From: Desulfovibrio sp.
GTDB lineage: Bacteria; Desulfobacterota; Desulfovibrionia; Desulfovibrionales; Desulfovibrionaceae
Direction of reading: 5' to 3'
NCBI GenBank assembly: GCA_031280915.1
Contig: JAITGC010000063.1
Location: 1-36,816 of the forward strand
Length of the DNA: 36,816 bases
Below the pieces are notes generated by a model that was not told where the DNA came from, ran no database searches, and was given only the letters and a program-made list of their open reading frames with translations. Both the position numbers and the translations under genes were made by a program. Shown here piece after piece: positions 7,616 through 15,223 of the stretch (the first letter of the stretch is position 1; each line of letters starts with the position of its first letter).

Positions 7616-8446
7616 ATGAACATCAAACGGGCAAGCGCCAGATCCGTGGCGCTGTTATCCTTCGTCATTGTGTTCTTTGGACTGTCCTGTTGGGAATTGA
7701 ACAGCCCCCTGCTGGCATTCGGCGAGGGGCGAACAACGGCGGCGCCAAACAAAAAAACGCAGGAAATGAATATGCTGCGGCGCACCATCGTAACGCGCCA
7801 ACAGCGGTTGAGCGTCGCTGTGGCGGATAACGGAGAACCGATGGTCAAAGCCGACAAATATGATGCGAACATCGTAATGAAGCCGGGCTTGCCCGATATG
7901 GGGGACATCACCGGCAACGATATTTACGTACGCGACACGGTGGCCAGAATGTTGGCGCGTGCCAATGAAAAATTGCGGGCCGCCGGTTTGAACCTCATTG
8001 TTGCTTATGGCTATCGCGCGCCGGCGGTGCAGGAGAAATACTGGCGAATGTCGCTCGCCAGAGTGCGGAGCGAACATCCTGACTGGCCGAAAGAGCAGCT
8101 TGATACAGCGGCGGATGCCTTTGCCGCCGATCCGGCGGTGGCGGGACATATTACCGGCGGATGTGTCGATGTAAGCGTGGAGCGCGGCGGGGAGCCGCTA
8201 GATATGGGCGTTGACGTGGATGATATTTCCGCCGCTGCTGATGTGATCAGGACATTCAGCGACCGGATTAGCGCGGAACAAATGTCCAACAGAATGGTGT
8301 TATATCAGGTGATGACTGAAGTCGGTTTTATGCCATTTTTCGGCGAATACTGGCATTTCATGTATGGCGACCGCGAATGGGCGTATTTTTCCGGCCGGCG
8401 GGGATCGCTTTACGACAAAATCGACTTCAGGCCGGCAAGCCCCTGA
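7616..8446 (+). CDS. Exported D-alanyl-D-alanine dipeptidase-like protein (VanX/DdpX family, M15)
   Basis: The 276-residue protein has an N-terminal hydrophobic export segment (VALLSFVIVFFGLSCW) and a peptidase M15D-type domain. The zinc and catalytic residues are all in place: His178 and Asp185 in GHITGGCVDVSV, the catalytic Glu244 and His247 in EYWHFMYG, and the substrate-binding arginine in YGYRAP (Arg134). Such enzymes split D-Ala-D-Ala or trim related peptides. A periplasmic location would suit murein peptide recycling rather than VanX-type vancomycin resistance. No vanA, vanH or vanS-like genes lie nearby. ATG 7616 was chosen because it places a basic n-region before the export segment; the frame could start at 7550. 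The ribosome binding site is weak. Confidence 0.82.
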   Translation: MNIKRASARSVALLSFVIVFFGLSCWELNSPLLAFGEGRTTAAPNKKTQEMNMLRRTIVTRQQRLSVAVADNGEPMVKADKYDANIVMKPGLPDMGDITGNDIYVRDTVARMLARANEKLRAAGLNLIVAYGYRAPAVQEKYWRMSLARVRSEHPDWPKEQLDTAADAFAADPAVAGHITGGCVDVSVERGGEPLDMGVDVDDISAAADVIRTFSDRISAEQMSNRMVLYQVMTEVGFMPFFGEYWHFMYGDREWAYFSGRRGSLYDKIDFRPASP

Positions 8447-8607
8447 CTCCAGTTTTTATTATGGCGCGGGCCCGGCAGGAATCAAGCCTGCTGCCTACCG
8501 CTTAACCGAAGAGCTTATCCAAAGCATTCTGGAGTTCCTTATTTCCTCCTATGCCGCATCGGCATAATGCCACCACATTTTGCGCTGTTCACTCCATTTC
8601 GTGGAAA

Positions 8608-8879
8608 TTCCGCGATGCCTGCCGTGAGTTTGGCATAAAACACAAGCGTACTCGTCCTTACCGGCCGCAAACCAACGGCAAGGCCGAACGCTTCATCAGA
8701 ACGGCCTTGAAAGAGTGGGCATACAAATACACGTATACCCACTCATGGAAAAGAACGGCGTACCTGCCGGTCTGGACGCATCAATACAACTTCGTGCGTC
8801 CTCACACGGCTCTTGGCGGAAATCCTCCAGCTTCAAAACTCAACGGAGGGGGAACAACGTGTTGACACTCTACAGCTAG
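8608..8879 (+). mobile_element. IS481-family transposase C-terminal fragment plus IS end
   Basis: The frame from about 8608 (FRDACREFGIKHKRTRPYRP) to the end encodes the last third of an IS481-type DDE transposase. It includes the third catalytic residue (E in GKAERF) and the tail TALGGNPPASKL. The first two acidic residues are missing and upstream sequence is unrelated, so it is a 5'-truncated relic. The terminal repeat, read inward as CTGTAGAGTGTCAACA, ends at 8875 and is followed by CTAG (8876-8879). CTAG is the known IS481-type target duplication, and it contains the stop codon of fliS. The stretch from 8447 to 8607 holds a small ATGCCG/CGGCAT palindrome and no gene that I can see. Confidence 0.85.
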
Positions 8880-9475
8880 CCGTTTTTCGCATTGACGTTG
8901 GGCACGAATTGCCGGACAGTAGCGCGGGGCGGTTCTTGTTCTTTCGCTTGGGGCTTTGACTCCGGACGGAGAGCGTTTTTGCCGTAGGCGGCATGGGCCT
9001 GGGCGCGCGGGGCGGCAGTTGCGGGGGGAGGAGCGAATGACTGGGCAGCTCCGCTGGAAGCCGCCGGCTGGAGGCGGTTGCCGATGTCCTCGGCGGCTTT
9101 GCGGGCTTCGGGCGTTTCCAGTATTTGAGCGTAGGCGCCGCGTAAGCCGGAGAGGATTTGCGTAACGCTGTCCAGCGAGTCCACATTCATTTTCAGGTTG
9201 GCCTGCAAAAGACGCGCTGTGCACAGTATGTAGAGATTGTTCAGGTTGACGGCCAAGTCGCCGCCGCGCTCCATATTCAGGGAAGATGAAAGTTCGTTGA
9301 CAATATCGATGACCTTCGAGATCAGAATACCCTTGTTCGCGTAGTCCTTAGCCAGCATTTTATCTCTGGCCTGCTGCAGATAGTTGAGTGCGCCGTCATA
9401 GAGCATCAATAAAAGCTGGCCCTGATCCGTGGTGCTGACCTTGGTGTTGAAATACGCCTGCGCCGCTTTATTCAT
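8876..9475 (-). CDS. fliS: Flagellin export chaperone FliS
   Basis: The first 125 residues form the FliS four-helix bundle. MNKAAQAYFNTKVSTTDQG and LLLMLYDGALNYLQQA are the family opening, and the helix LNNLYILCTARLLQANLK follows. FliS binds the C terminus of flagellin to prevent premature polymerisation and delivers it to the export gate. The protein is 199 residues, longer than usual, with a disordered alanine-, proline- and glutamine-rich tail after about residue 130. ATG 9475 has GGGAG upstream. It follows fliD by 52 bp on the same strand. Its TAG stop lies within the CTAG at the edge of the IS481 remnant, so the tail end may have been set by that insertion. Confidence 0.92.
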   Translation of the reverse strand: MNKAAQAYFNTKVSTTDQGQLLLMLYDGALNYLQQARDKMLAKDYANKGILISKVIDIVNELSSSLNMERGGDLAVNLNNLYILCTARLLQANLKMNVDSLDSVTQILSGLRGAYAQILETPEARKAAEDIGNRLQPAASSGAAQSFAPPPATAAPRAQAHAAYGKNALRPESKPQAKEQEPPRATVRQFVPNVNAKNG

Positions 9476-9527
9476 GGTGTACTCCCCCATTGTTTCCATA
9501 TGAAGTTTTTATTGATTCGAGACGCTG

Positions 9528-12296
9528 TCAATTGCCGCTTTTCAATTGGCCAAGCTGAGCTTCCAGACGCTTTTGCTGTTCACTGTACTGTTTGAGCATG
9601 GTTTCCAGATTGGCGAAAATTCTTTTCTGCCGGGCTTCCCATGTGGTGAGGCGCTGTTCCTCCTGCGCGATTTTTTTGTCAATGTTCTCCATAATTTTTT
9701 TGTAGTTGTCCCGCAGGACCATCAGAGCTCCGTTTGCCGACTTTACAGCTACGGCATCCGGATTGTCGGGGCCGACATGCACGTCCGCAAAACGCAGTTC
9801 GTCCTTCAGAAAGCTGTTTACCGTCTGGACCAGCCCTTCTTTGATGCGCACCTGTCCCGTATGGACACCTGGAGTGAGGTCGTCAATGACCACGGCCAAA
9901 CCTCGGGCGGCTCCCTTGTCCACGCTGAAGTAATAGCCGGGCATGCTGATGTCCCGCTTTGCTTCCACGCCGCCCACGGTCACGCTGAGGATATTGCCGC
10001 CTGAATCCACTTCGTAGTGCACGTCATATGATCCCGCCTTGGTGAGGCCTTCAATGTGGCTGCCGTAGCGAAAATCGGCACTGGTGCTGGAGCCGGTTCC
10101 GCTGGTGCAGAAAAAATCCACCACATCTTGAAGGTGATTGGTGATCATGTCGTTATAGCGTTCCATATCCATGGATTTGAGTTCGGCAAAGGAGGCGCTG
10201 GGCGCTATCACCAGCAGGCCGTAGTTCGGGTCCTTTTCGTCTGTGCATGTTTTGATTCCCATGCTGGAAAGTGTGGCCACCAGATCGCCGGAGAGAATGT
10301 CCGCAGCGGATTGCTGTCCTTTGAAACCGGGCGGAGGAGCGATCAGCAGATTTTTGAAGCGACTGTTAAAAAGCTGTACGCCGTAGTTGCCCTGCAAAAG
10401 AGCGCCTTTTTCCGCAGTGAGTTGTGAAGGGCTGTAGTTGTTTTTACCGATGTCATTGGGGTCATTGGAGGTGACTTCCTTGTCCTTGTTGAAAGAGGTC
10501 AGTTCACGCACGGTGATCAACACGGAGTTGACCGCGTCAAGGAAGGTTTGGATGGACTGTTCCACGGAAACCAGATCCGTGCTGACGGAGATGCGGGCTG
10601 TGCCGACATCCTGAATGTCGAAGACGACGCCCTCAATGACGTCGCCCACGTTGTTGGAGGCGGATTCCATATCCATGGGCCAGTTATCCACCCTGTAGAC
10701 AGCGTTGGCGGATTTCTGGATGCTCCAGTTGTCGGAGGCGATCACCTGCCCCTTGACGCCCGGCCCAGAGACGTTCAGCGTATCGTCAACCTGCAGAAAA
10801 GCTTGGCCGTCCGCGGGATTTGTCCAGGCGCTTCCGTCCGCCCTGACCAGCCTGGCCGAAATCCCGGCCCCGCCGAGGGCGCTGACAACAGCCTGCATAT
10901 CGGAACCGCTGCCCAGCGTTACCGTTTGCGTGGTTCCGTTATTCAGCGTGACTGTATAGCTCAGAGCCGGGGCTGTTTCCAGCAGGCCGCCGGGGAAGGC
11001 AGACATGTCTATGGCCGTCGCCGCGTCGGTGACGACCGCGAGGCCGGCCATGCCGCCGCTGCCGAAAGTTTGGGCGAAACCGATGAAGCCGTTGAGATCC
11101 AGCACACTGTCGCCGCTGCCGTTGGTGGTTATGGCAACTCCGGCGTGGGCGCTGATGGCGCTCAGCAGGTCACTCTTTGTAGCTGGATTTCCCGCCGGAA
11201 TACTTGGCAAGCCCATGCCGTTATCGACGATATCAAAGTTGTCGGCGCCGGCATTATAAGTAAAGCTGACGGCCGTGCCGTCCTGTCTGGTCAGGGTGAA
11301 CGAATCGCCGTCAACAAGCGCGTCTCCCGCGTTCGCGACGGCGAGCGTGATATTTGTCGTGCCGACGGTGGCGGTTGTACCGGCGGGATAATCAGCCGCC
11401 GCTCCGTTTCCGTCCTTGCGTCTGACAGATTTGACGCCGTCCAGCACCAGATTGCCGCTTCCGTCCACCGTGGCTGAACCGAAACCATTTATCTGCGCAT
11501 TGATGGCGTCGGCCAACTGCTGCGTCGTCTGGTCGCCTTTAATGGTGACGCTGCGTTTGGCGCCGTTTTCCAGAACAATATCATACTGGTATGTTGTGGG
11601 ATTCGTTATTCCCGCCGTCGGGTTCAGCGCGGCGTTGGTCTGCCATGTGGAGGATGTGCCAGCCGCGTTCATGCCGAGGAGGTTTGGGCTGTCGTAGACA
11701 TAGAGGTCATTGGCCGTGCCCGTGGCCTTGCCGGCTATCTGGAACACATAGCCTGAGCCGGTCTGGATGAGGCTTATCTGTACGCCGGGATTGCCCACCG
11801 CGTTATTGACCATATGCATGAAGGATTCCAGAGTGGTGTTTTTGGGGATGTCCACCGTGTAATCCTTGCCCGCATAGTTGTATTTGAACTCCCCGGCCGC
11901 TGTGGGGGCGATGATGTCTGTTTTGGAGTTGAACACATGGCCGGTGTTGGCCCAAATGGCGTTGCTCGCCACCTGTTTGACCTCAATGGAGTGTTGCACA
12001 TCTTGGGCCAGGGCGTTGGCCACGGCCGTGATCACGTTCTGGTCGCTGGAGGTCACGTTTTTTGTGACAAAGTTGTTGCGATTGCTCAGTGTGCCAAGTA
12101 CGCTGCTCGCAGCCTGCACCTGCTCGATAATTTTTCCGAAAGCGTCATAGCGCATCAGCCAGTCGCCCTTCCAGGCTTCCAGGCGGTTAATCTGGATGCT
12201 TTCTACTTGTCTAAGTTGTTGCAGTACCAGATCAAAATTCGTGTCCGATCCACCAAGGCCGGAAATGGCGGCCGAACCTGAAACTGTGGTAGCCAT
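9528..12296 (-). CDS. fliD: Flagellar filament cap protein FliD (hook-associated protein 2)
   Basis: The 922-residue protein has the FliD N-terminal domain at about residues 12-110, with ISGLGGSDTNFDLVLQQLRQVE and a heptad region. The FliD C-terminal domain covers about 560-905 and ends in a coiled coil (YSEQQKRLEAQLGQLKSGN). FliD caps the growing filament and promotes flagellin folding at the tip. The central part, about 180-550, holds several beta-rich repeats of the flagellin-IN kind, such as TTQQLADAINAQING and DMQAVVSALGGAGISARLV. This makes it much larger than typical 450-700-residue FliD. The gene has a sigma-54 motif about 100 bp upstream and is followed by its usual partner fliS. Confidence 0.93.
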   Translation of the reverse strand: MATTVSGSAAISGLGGSDTNFDLVLQQLRQVESIQINRLEAWKGDWLMRYDAFGKIIEQVQAASSVLGTLSNRNNFVTKNVTSSDQNVITAVANALAQDVQHSIEVKQVASNAIWANTGHVFNSKTDIIAPTAAGEFKYNYAGKDYTVDIPKNTTLESFMHMVNNAVGNPGVQISLIQTGSGYVFQIAGKATGTANDLYVYDSPNLLGMNAAGTSSTWQTNAALNPTAGITNPTTYQYDIVLENGAKRSVTIKGDQTTQQLADAINAQINGFGSATVDGSGNLVLDGVKSVRRKDGNGAAADYPAGTTATVGTTNITLAVANAGDALVDGDSFTLTRQDGTAVSFTYNAGADNFDIVDNGMGLPSIPAGNPATKSDLLSAISAHAGVAITTNGSGDSVLDLNGFIGFAQTFGSGGMAGLAVVTDAATAIDMSAFPGGLLETAPALSYTVTLNNGTTQTVTLGSGSDMQAVVSALGGAGISARLVRADGSAWTNPADGQAFLQVDDTLNVSGPGVKGQVIASDNWSIQKSANAVYRVDNWPMDMESASNNVGDVIEGVVFDIQDVGTARISVSTDLVSVEQSIQTFLDAVNSVLITVRELTSFNKDKEVTSNDPNDIGKNNYSPSQLTAEKGALLQGNYGVQLFNSRFKNLLIAPPPGFKGQQSAADILSGDLVATLSSMGIKTCTDEKDPNYGLLVIAPSASFAELKSMDMERYNDMITNHLQDVVDFFCTSGTGSSTSADFRYGSHIEGLTKAGSYDVHYEVDSGGNILSVTVGGVEAKRDISMPGYYFSVDKGAARGLAVVIDDLTPGVHTGQVRIKEGLVQTVNSFLKDELRFADVHVGPDNPDAVAVKSANGALMVLRDNYKKIMENIDKKIAQEEQRLTTWEARQKRIFANLETMLKQYSEQQKRLEAQLGQLKSGN

Positions 12297-12392
12297 ATAC
12301 GCCTCTCGATAAAAGCATTGCGCCCCAAAAATTTCTGTCGCAGTGTGCTGGCGGCATGGGTTGCCGCTGGTGGAGCGTCAATAATGTTCCCA

Positions 12393-12408
12393 TGCAAAAA
12401 TTGTGCAA
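12393..12408 (-). promoter_or_regulatory. Sigma-54 (RpoN) -24/-12 promoter for fliD-fliS
   Basis: The minus strand reads TTGCACAATTTTTGCA, matching TGGCACRNNNNTTGCW at 15 of 16 positions; only the first G of the -24 GG differs. Transcription would start near 12380, about 85 bp before the fliD ATG. The rest of the 12297-12551 gap shows no gene. Confidence 0.62.
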
Positions 12409-12551
12409 GGCAAATTTTGTATGGTCAGACAGGAGGGCATATCCCGCTATTGGCATCTATCGGCATTGAGAGACAAATATTTACCCAACGTTGAAAATAT
12501 TGAACAAGGCTGGAGGGCTGCAATCACGGGACGCGCCGTCCCGCGTCCACA

Positions 12552-12971
12552 TCAGCTCCGGGCGCGGCGCTTTCTGGTGTGCCGGATGTCCCCATGATGC
12601 AGAGTGTTTTCCGGCAGCATTTCGACCTCGAAATATTTTTCAAAACATTTTTGGGCTGTTTTGCCCGCGTAGGCTTTTACATCCTCAAGCCAGTCTCTAT
12701 AGAGGGTCAACAGTTCAAGGCCCCTGGGGTTCAATTGAAAGCCCCGGCGGTTACTGCCTTGTTTTTCCAGCAGAGGCGCGCCCCAGGCTGCTTCACTTTC
12801 CTTGATCTTGCCCCAGGCCGCTCTGTAGGACATGCCCATGGCCGCGGCCGCCTGTTTGAGCGAACCTTTTTCGTTGACCAGTTCCAGCAGGCGCATCCTT
12901 CCACGGCCCAGAAGCGGCCCCTCGGCGGTTTCCATCCAGATGTTCATGTCGCAATGCAGTGTCGCTTTCAC
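12552..12971 (-). CDS. ModE-like winged-helix transcriptional regulator
   Basis: The 139-residue protein carries the ModE N-terminal (LysR-type) helix-turn-helix at about residues 25-85, with the signature GSLKQAAAAMGMSYRAAWGKI. ModE proteins repress molybdate uptake and control molybdenum enzymes. This one lacks the C-terminal MOP molybdate-binding domains, so it may sense nothing itself or depend on a partner. GTG 12971 was chosen because a full AAGGAGG lies 5 nt upstream; the longer frame to 13004 has no such site. It is divergent from the exchanger gene, with about 160 bp between, which leaves room for operators. No mod transport genes are in the window. Confidence 0.85.
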   Translation of the reverse strand: MKATLHCDMNIWMETAEGPLLGRGRMRLLELVNEKGSLKQAAAAMGMSYRAAWGKIKESEAAWGAPLLEKQGSNRRGFQLNPRGLELLTLYRDWLEDVKAYAGKTAQKCFEKYFEVEMLPENTLHHGDIRHTRKRRARS

Positions 12972-13072
12972 AAAGGCCTCCTTGGCAGAGGAAAAAGCAC
13001 TCAATCAACAAGTCCGTATGGGATTAAACACAGCTGGCGGAAGTGGTCAAGTCAAAAAAGCCGTTGCCGGCA

Positions 13073-13101
13073 TTGACATGTACCATGCGGTATTATATAG
13101 A
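13073..13101 (+). promoter_or_regulatory. Sigma-70 promoter of the CaCA exchanger gene
   Basis: A perfect TTGACA (13073-13078), a 17-bp spacer and TATAGA (13096-13101) lie 28 bp upstream of the ATG at 13130. This is the most consensus-like sigma-70 promoter in the window. Confidence 0.75.
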
Positions 13102-13129
13102 GTTTCGGCCTTTTCCAAAGGAGTGGAGC

Positions 13130-14353
13130 ATGGCCTTAACCGCATGGCATCCCTTTATGCTTGCCGCTGCCTGTACAGTGCCCGGAATCGCGGCACGCTT
13201 CGGCCATCCGGAAATTTCTCCGCTCTGGTTGGCCCTGCTTTCGGGCACGGCCATTTTGGGCGCGGCTTTTCTGCTCACTTGGGCCTGTGAAGTGGCACAG
13301 ATGGACATGCCCCAAGCCGTGGCCGTGGCCGTGGTAGCCTTTATCGCCGTGTTGCCGGAATACGCTGTGGACATGTATTTTACCTGGATGGCGGGCCGGC
13401 AGCCAGATAGCGGTTACGCCCACTACGTCATTGCCAATATGACCGGCGCGAACCGGCTGTTGACAGGCGTGGGCTGGCCAGCTGTCGTACTTATTTTTGC
13501 CGGGCGTTTTCGTTCCGCCGTGGCTCTGGAGAGTGACAAGCGTACAGAGGTGCTCTTTCTGGGGCTGGTCAGCTTCTATGCTCTTTTGGTGCCGCTCAAG
13601 GGTTCTCTCACTCTTGTAGACGGCGTCATTTTACTGTGTCTTTATGCGGGGTATATGTGCATTATCTGCCGTCGTCCTGTGCAGGAAGAGACACCGGAAG
13701 GTCCGGCGGCGCTACTGGCGCGGCTGCCGAAAAACCGGCGCCTCTCCTCAGTGATCGGCATTTTTTGTTTTGCCGCTTTGGTTATTCTGTGTAATGCCGA
13801 GCTGTTCAGTGAAAATCTTGTGGGTAGCGGCAAGTTACTGGGCGTGAATGAATTTTTGCTGGTGCAGTGGCTCGCTCCCGTCGCCTCGGAAGCGCCGGAA
13901 TTCATTGTCGCCCTGATGTTCGCCTTTCGCGGGAATGTCGCCCTTGCCCTGGGCAGTATTCTTTCTTCCCAGTTTAATCAATGGACTTTGCTTGTGGGGA
14001 TGATTCCGGGCGTATATGCTGCTTCCTCAGGTGGTTTCATCCCCATGAGTCTGAGCGCCCATCAGCTTCAGGAGATATTGCTCACAGCGGGGCAGTCCGT
14101 TTTCGCGGCGCTCCTGTTGGTTGATCTGCGTTTGAGCGCACGTGAGGGCATTTGGCTGTTCCTGCTGTTTGTTACCCATTTTTTCTCCCCTCTCTATGAC
14201 AGGCAGCTTGAAGCCCTGTTGGGCATTTCGTACAATCCGTTGCGCCTGCATGCCTTTTATTCCTGGATATATTTGGGACTGGCGACTTTTTTGCTGCTCA
14301 AAGGCAGGCGAGCCATCTGGAAACTGCGTTTCGGCTTTAGATCTGGAGTTTGA
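13130..14353 (+). CDS. CaCA-superfamily cation (Na+/Ca2+-type) exchanger
   Basis: The 407-residue protein is an integral membrane protein of about ten helices arranged as two inverted repeats. The first ion-binding repeat contains AVVAFIAVLPEYAVD (Glu77) and the following ANMTGANRLLTG. The second contains WLAPVASEAPEFIVALM and GSILSSQFNQWTLLVG. These acidic and asparagine residues line the ion sites in Na+/Ca2+ exchangers. The transported ion is not determined by sequence. ATG 13130 was chosen for AAGGAG just upstream; the earlier frame to 13043 runs across the promoter. The DUF3298-like gene starts 23 bp after the stop and is probably cotranscribed. Confidence 0.85.
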   Translation: MALTAWHPFMLAAACTVPGIAARFGHPEISPLWLALLSGTAILGAAFLLTWACEVAQMDMPQAVAVAVVAFIAVLPEYAVDMYFTWMAGRQPDSGYAHYVIANMTGANRLLTGVGWPAVVLIFAGRFRSAVALESDKRTEVLFLGLVSFYALLVPLKGSLTLVDGVILLCLYAGYMCIICRRPVQEETPEGPAALLARLPKNRRLSSVIGIFCFAALVILCNAELFSENLVGSGKLLGVNEFLLVQWLAPVASEAPEFIVALMFAFRGNVALALGSILSSQFNQWTLLVGMIPGVYAASSGGFIPMSLSAHQLQEILLTAGQSVFAALLLVDLRLSAREGIWLFLLFVTHFFSPLYDRQLEALLGISYNPLRLHAFYSWIYLGLATFLLLKGRRAIWKLRFGFRSGV

Positions 14354-14376
14354 CTTCGGATTTGACGGGAGCGTTT

Positions 14377-15216
14377 ATGTCGTGTGTTTGTTGTTTGTCC
14401 GCCACGAACGCCGGTTATTTGCGGTGGAGGTTTTTGCTTTGCGTTGTGGCCGTGCTGGTCGGATTTTCGATCTGGAACGAGGCCGGGAGCATGCCCCTGT
14501 TAGGCCTGCCAGGTCAGGTCAGCCCCAATGGTTTGACCGGCGTAATCTCAAACGACGCCGGCTTCGCGGATCATTCCTTTCGTCAGACGGCACAGCGTGG
14601 CGGTCTGGTTATTGACGTCAGTCTCAATTATCCTTCTCTGGGCAATGCGATTGCTGACGCGGACATAAAGCGTTGGGCCACGGGCATTGCCGAGGCATTT
14701 GTGGAAAATTTGTGCGAAGACGCGTCCGACAATGGAGCGGCTCGGCCTGGGGAAGGAGCGCAAAGCTATGCCTTACACGGTTCTTATACGGTTTCACGCC
14801 CTTCGGCGGCTGTCGTCAGCCTGACGTTCGAACTGTGGACTTATACAGGCGGCGCTCACGGCAATCTTGACATTATCACCCTAAATTACAGCCTGCTGAA
14901 TGGGCAGCGTCTGGAACTGGCCGATCTTTTTGAAGAGCCTGATGAAGCCCTCAAGCTTATGTCCGACTGGTCGTTTCAGACGCTCTCCCGCCGTTTTGCC
15001 GGCGCATGGACGCTACAGATGCTGAAAGACGGCACAAGCCCGGATACCCATAATTTCGCCAGCCTTACTCTCACGCCGGAGGGTCTGGTCATCCAGTTTC
15101 AGCCCTATCAGGTGGTGCCGTGGGCCGCTGGCGCGCAGACGGTGGAGATGCTCATTGAAAGACTGGCGTCCGCCGGTCCTCTGTCCACCGTTTGGGGCGT
15201 GTCGCCGAGTCCGTAA
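14377..15216 (+). CDS. Membrane-anchored or secreted DUF3298/DUF4163-like protein
   Basis: The 279-residue protein has one N-terminal hydrophobic segment (FLLCVVAVLVGFSIW) that may be an anchor or uncleaved signal. The soluble part contains the YTGGAHGN motif with nearby NYSLLNGQRLELADLF and TPEGLVIQFQPYQVVPWAAG. This arrangement is typical of DUF4163 followed by DUF3298 in secreted proteins such as RsiV-like anti-sigma factors and lysozyme-binding domains. No cytoplasmic anti-sigma domain is present here. ATG 14377 has GGGAG six bases upstream; a TTG at 14350 overlapping the previous stop is the alternative. Its function is unknown. It ends 7 bp from the convergent DUF4198 gene. Confidence 0.75.
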   Translation: MSCVCCLSATNAGYLRWRFLLCVVAVLVGFSIWNEAGSMPLLGLPGQVSPNGLTGVISNDAGFADHSFRQTAQRGGLVIDVSLNYPSLGNAIADADIKRWATGIAEAFVENLCEDASDNGAARPGEGAQSYALHGSYTVSRPSAAVVSLTFELWTYTGGAHGNLDIITLNYSLLNGQRLELADLFEEPDEALKLMSDWSFQTLSRRFAGAWTLQMLKDGTSPDTHNFASLTLTPEGLVIQFQPYQVVPWAAGAQTVEMLIERLASAGPLSTVWGVSPSP

Positions 15217-15223
15217 AGAACTG

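Noticed and set aside
7616..8446. Vancomycin-resistance vanX
   Set aside because: The export segment and the absence of vanH, vanA or a two-component system argue for a periplasmic recycling-type enzyme.
10548..11477. A 309-codon plus-strand frame opposite fliD
   Set aside because: It is the antisense shadow of the repetitive central FliD region and has no domain features.
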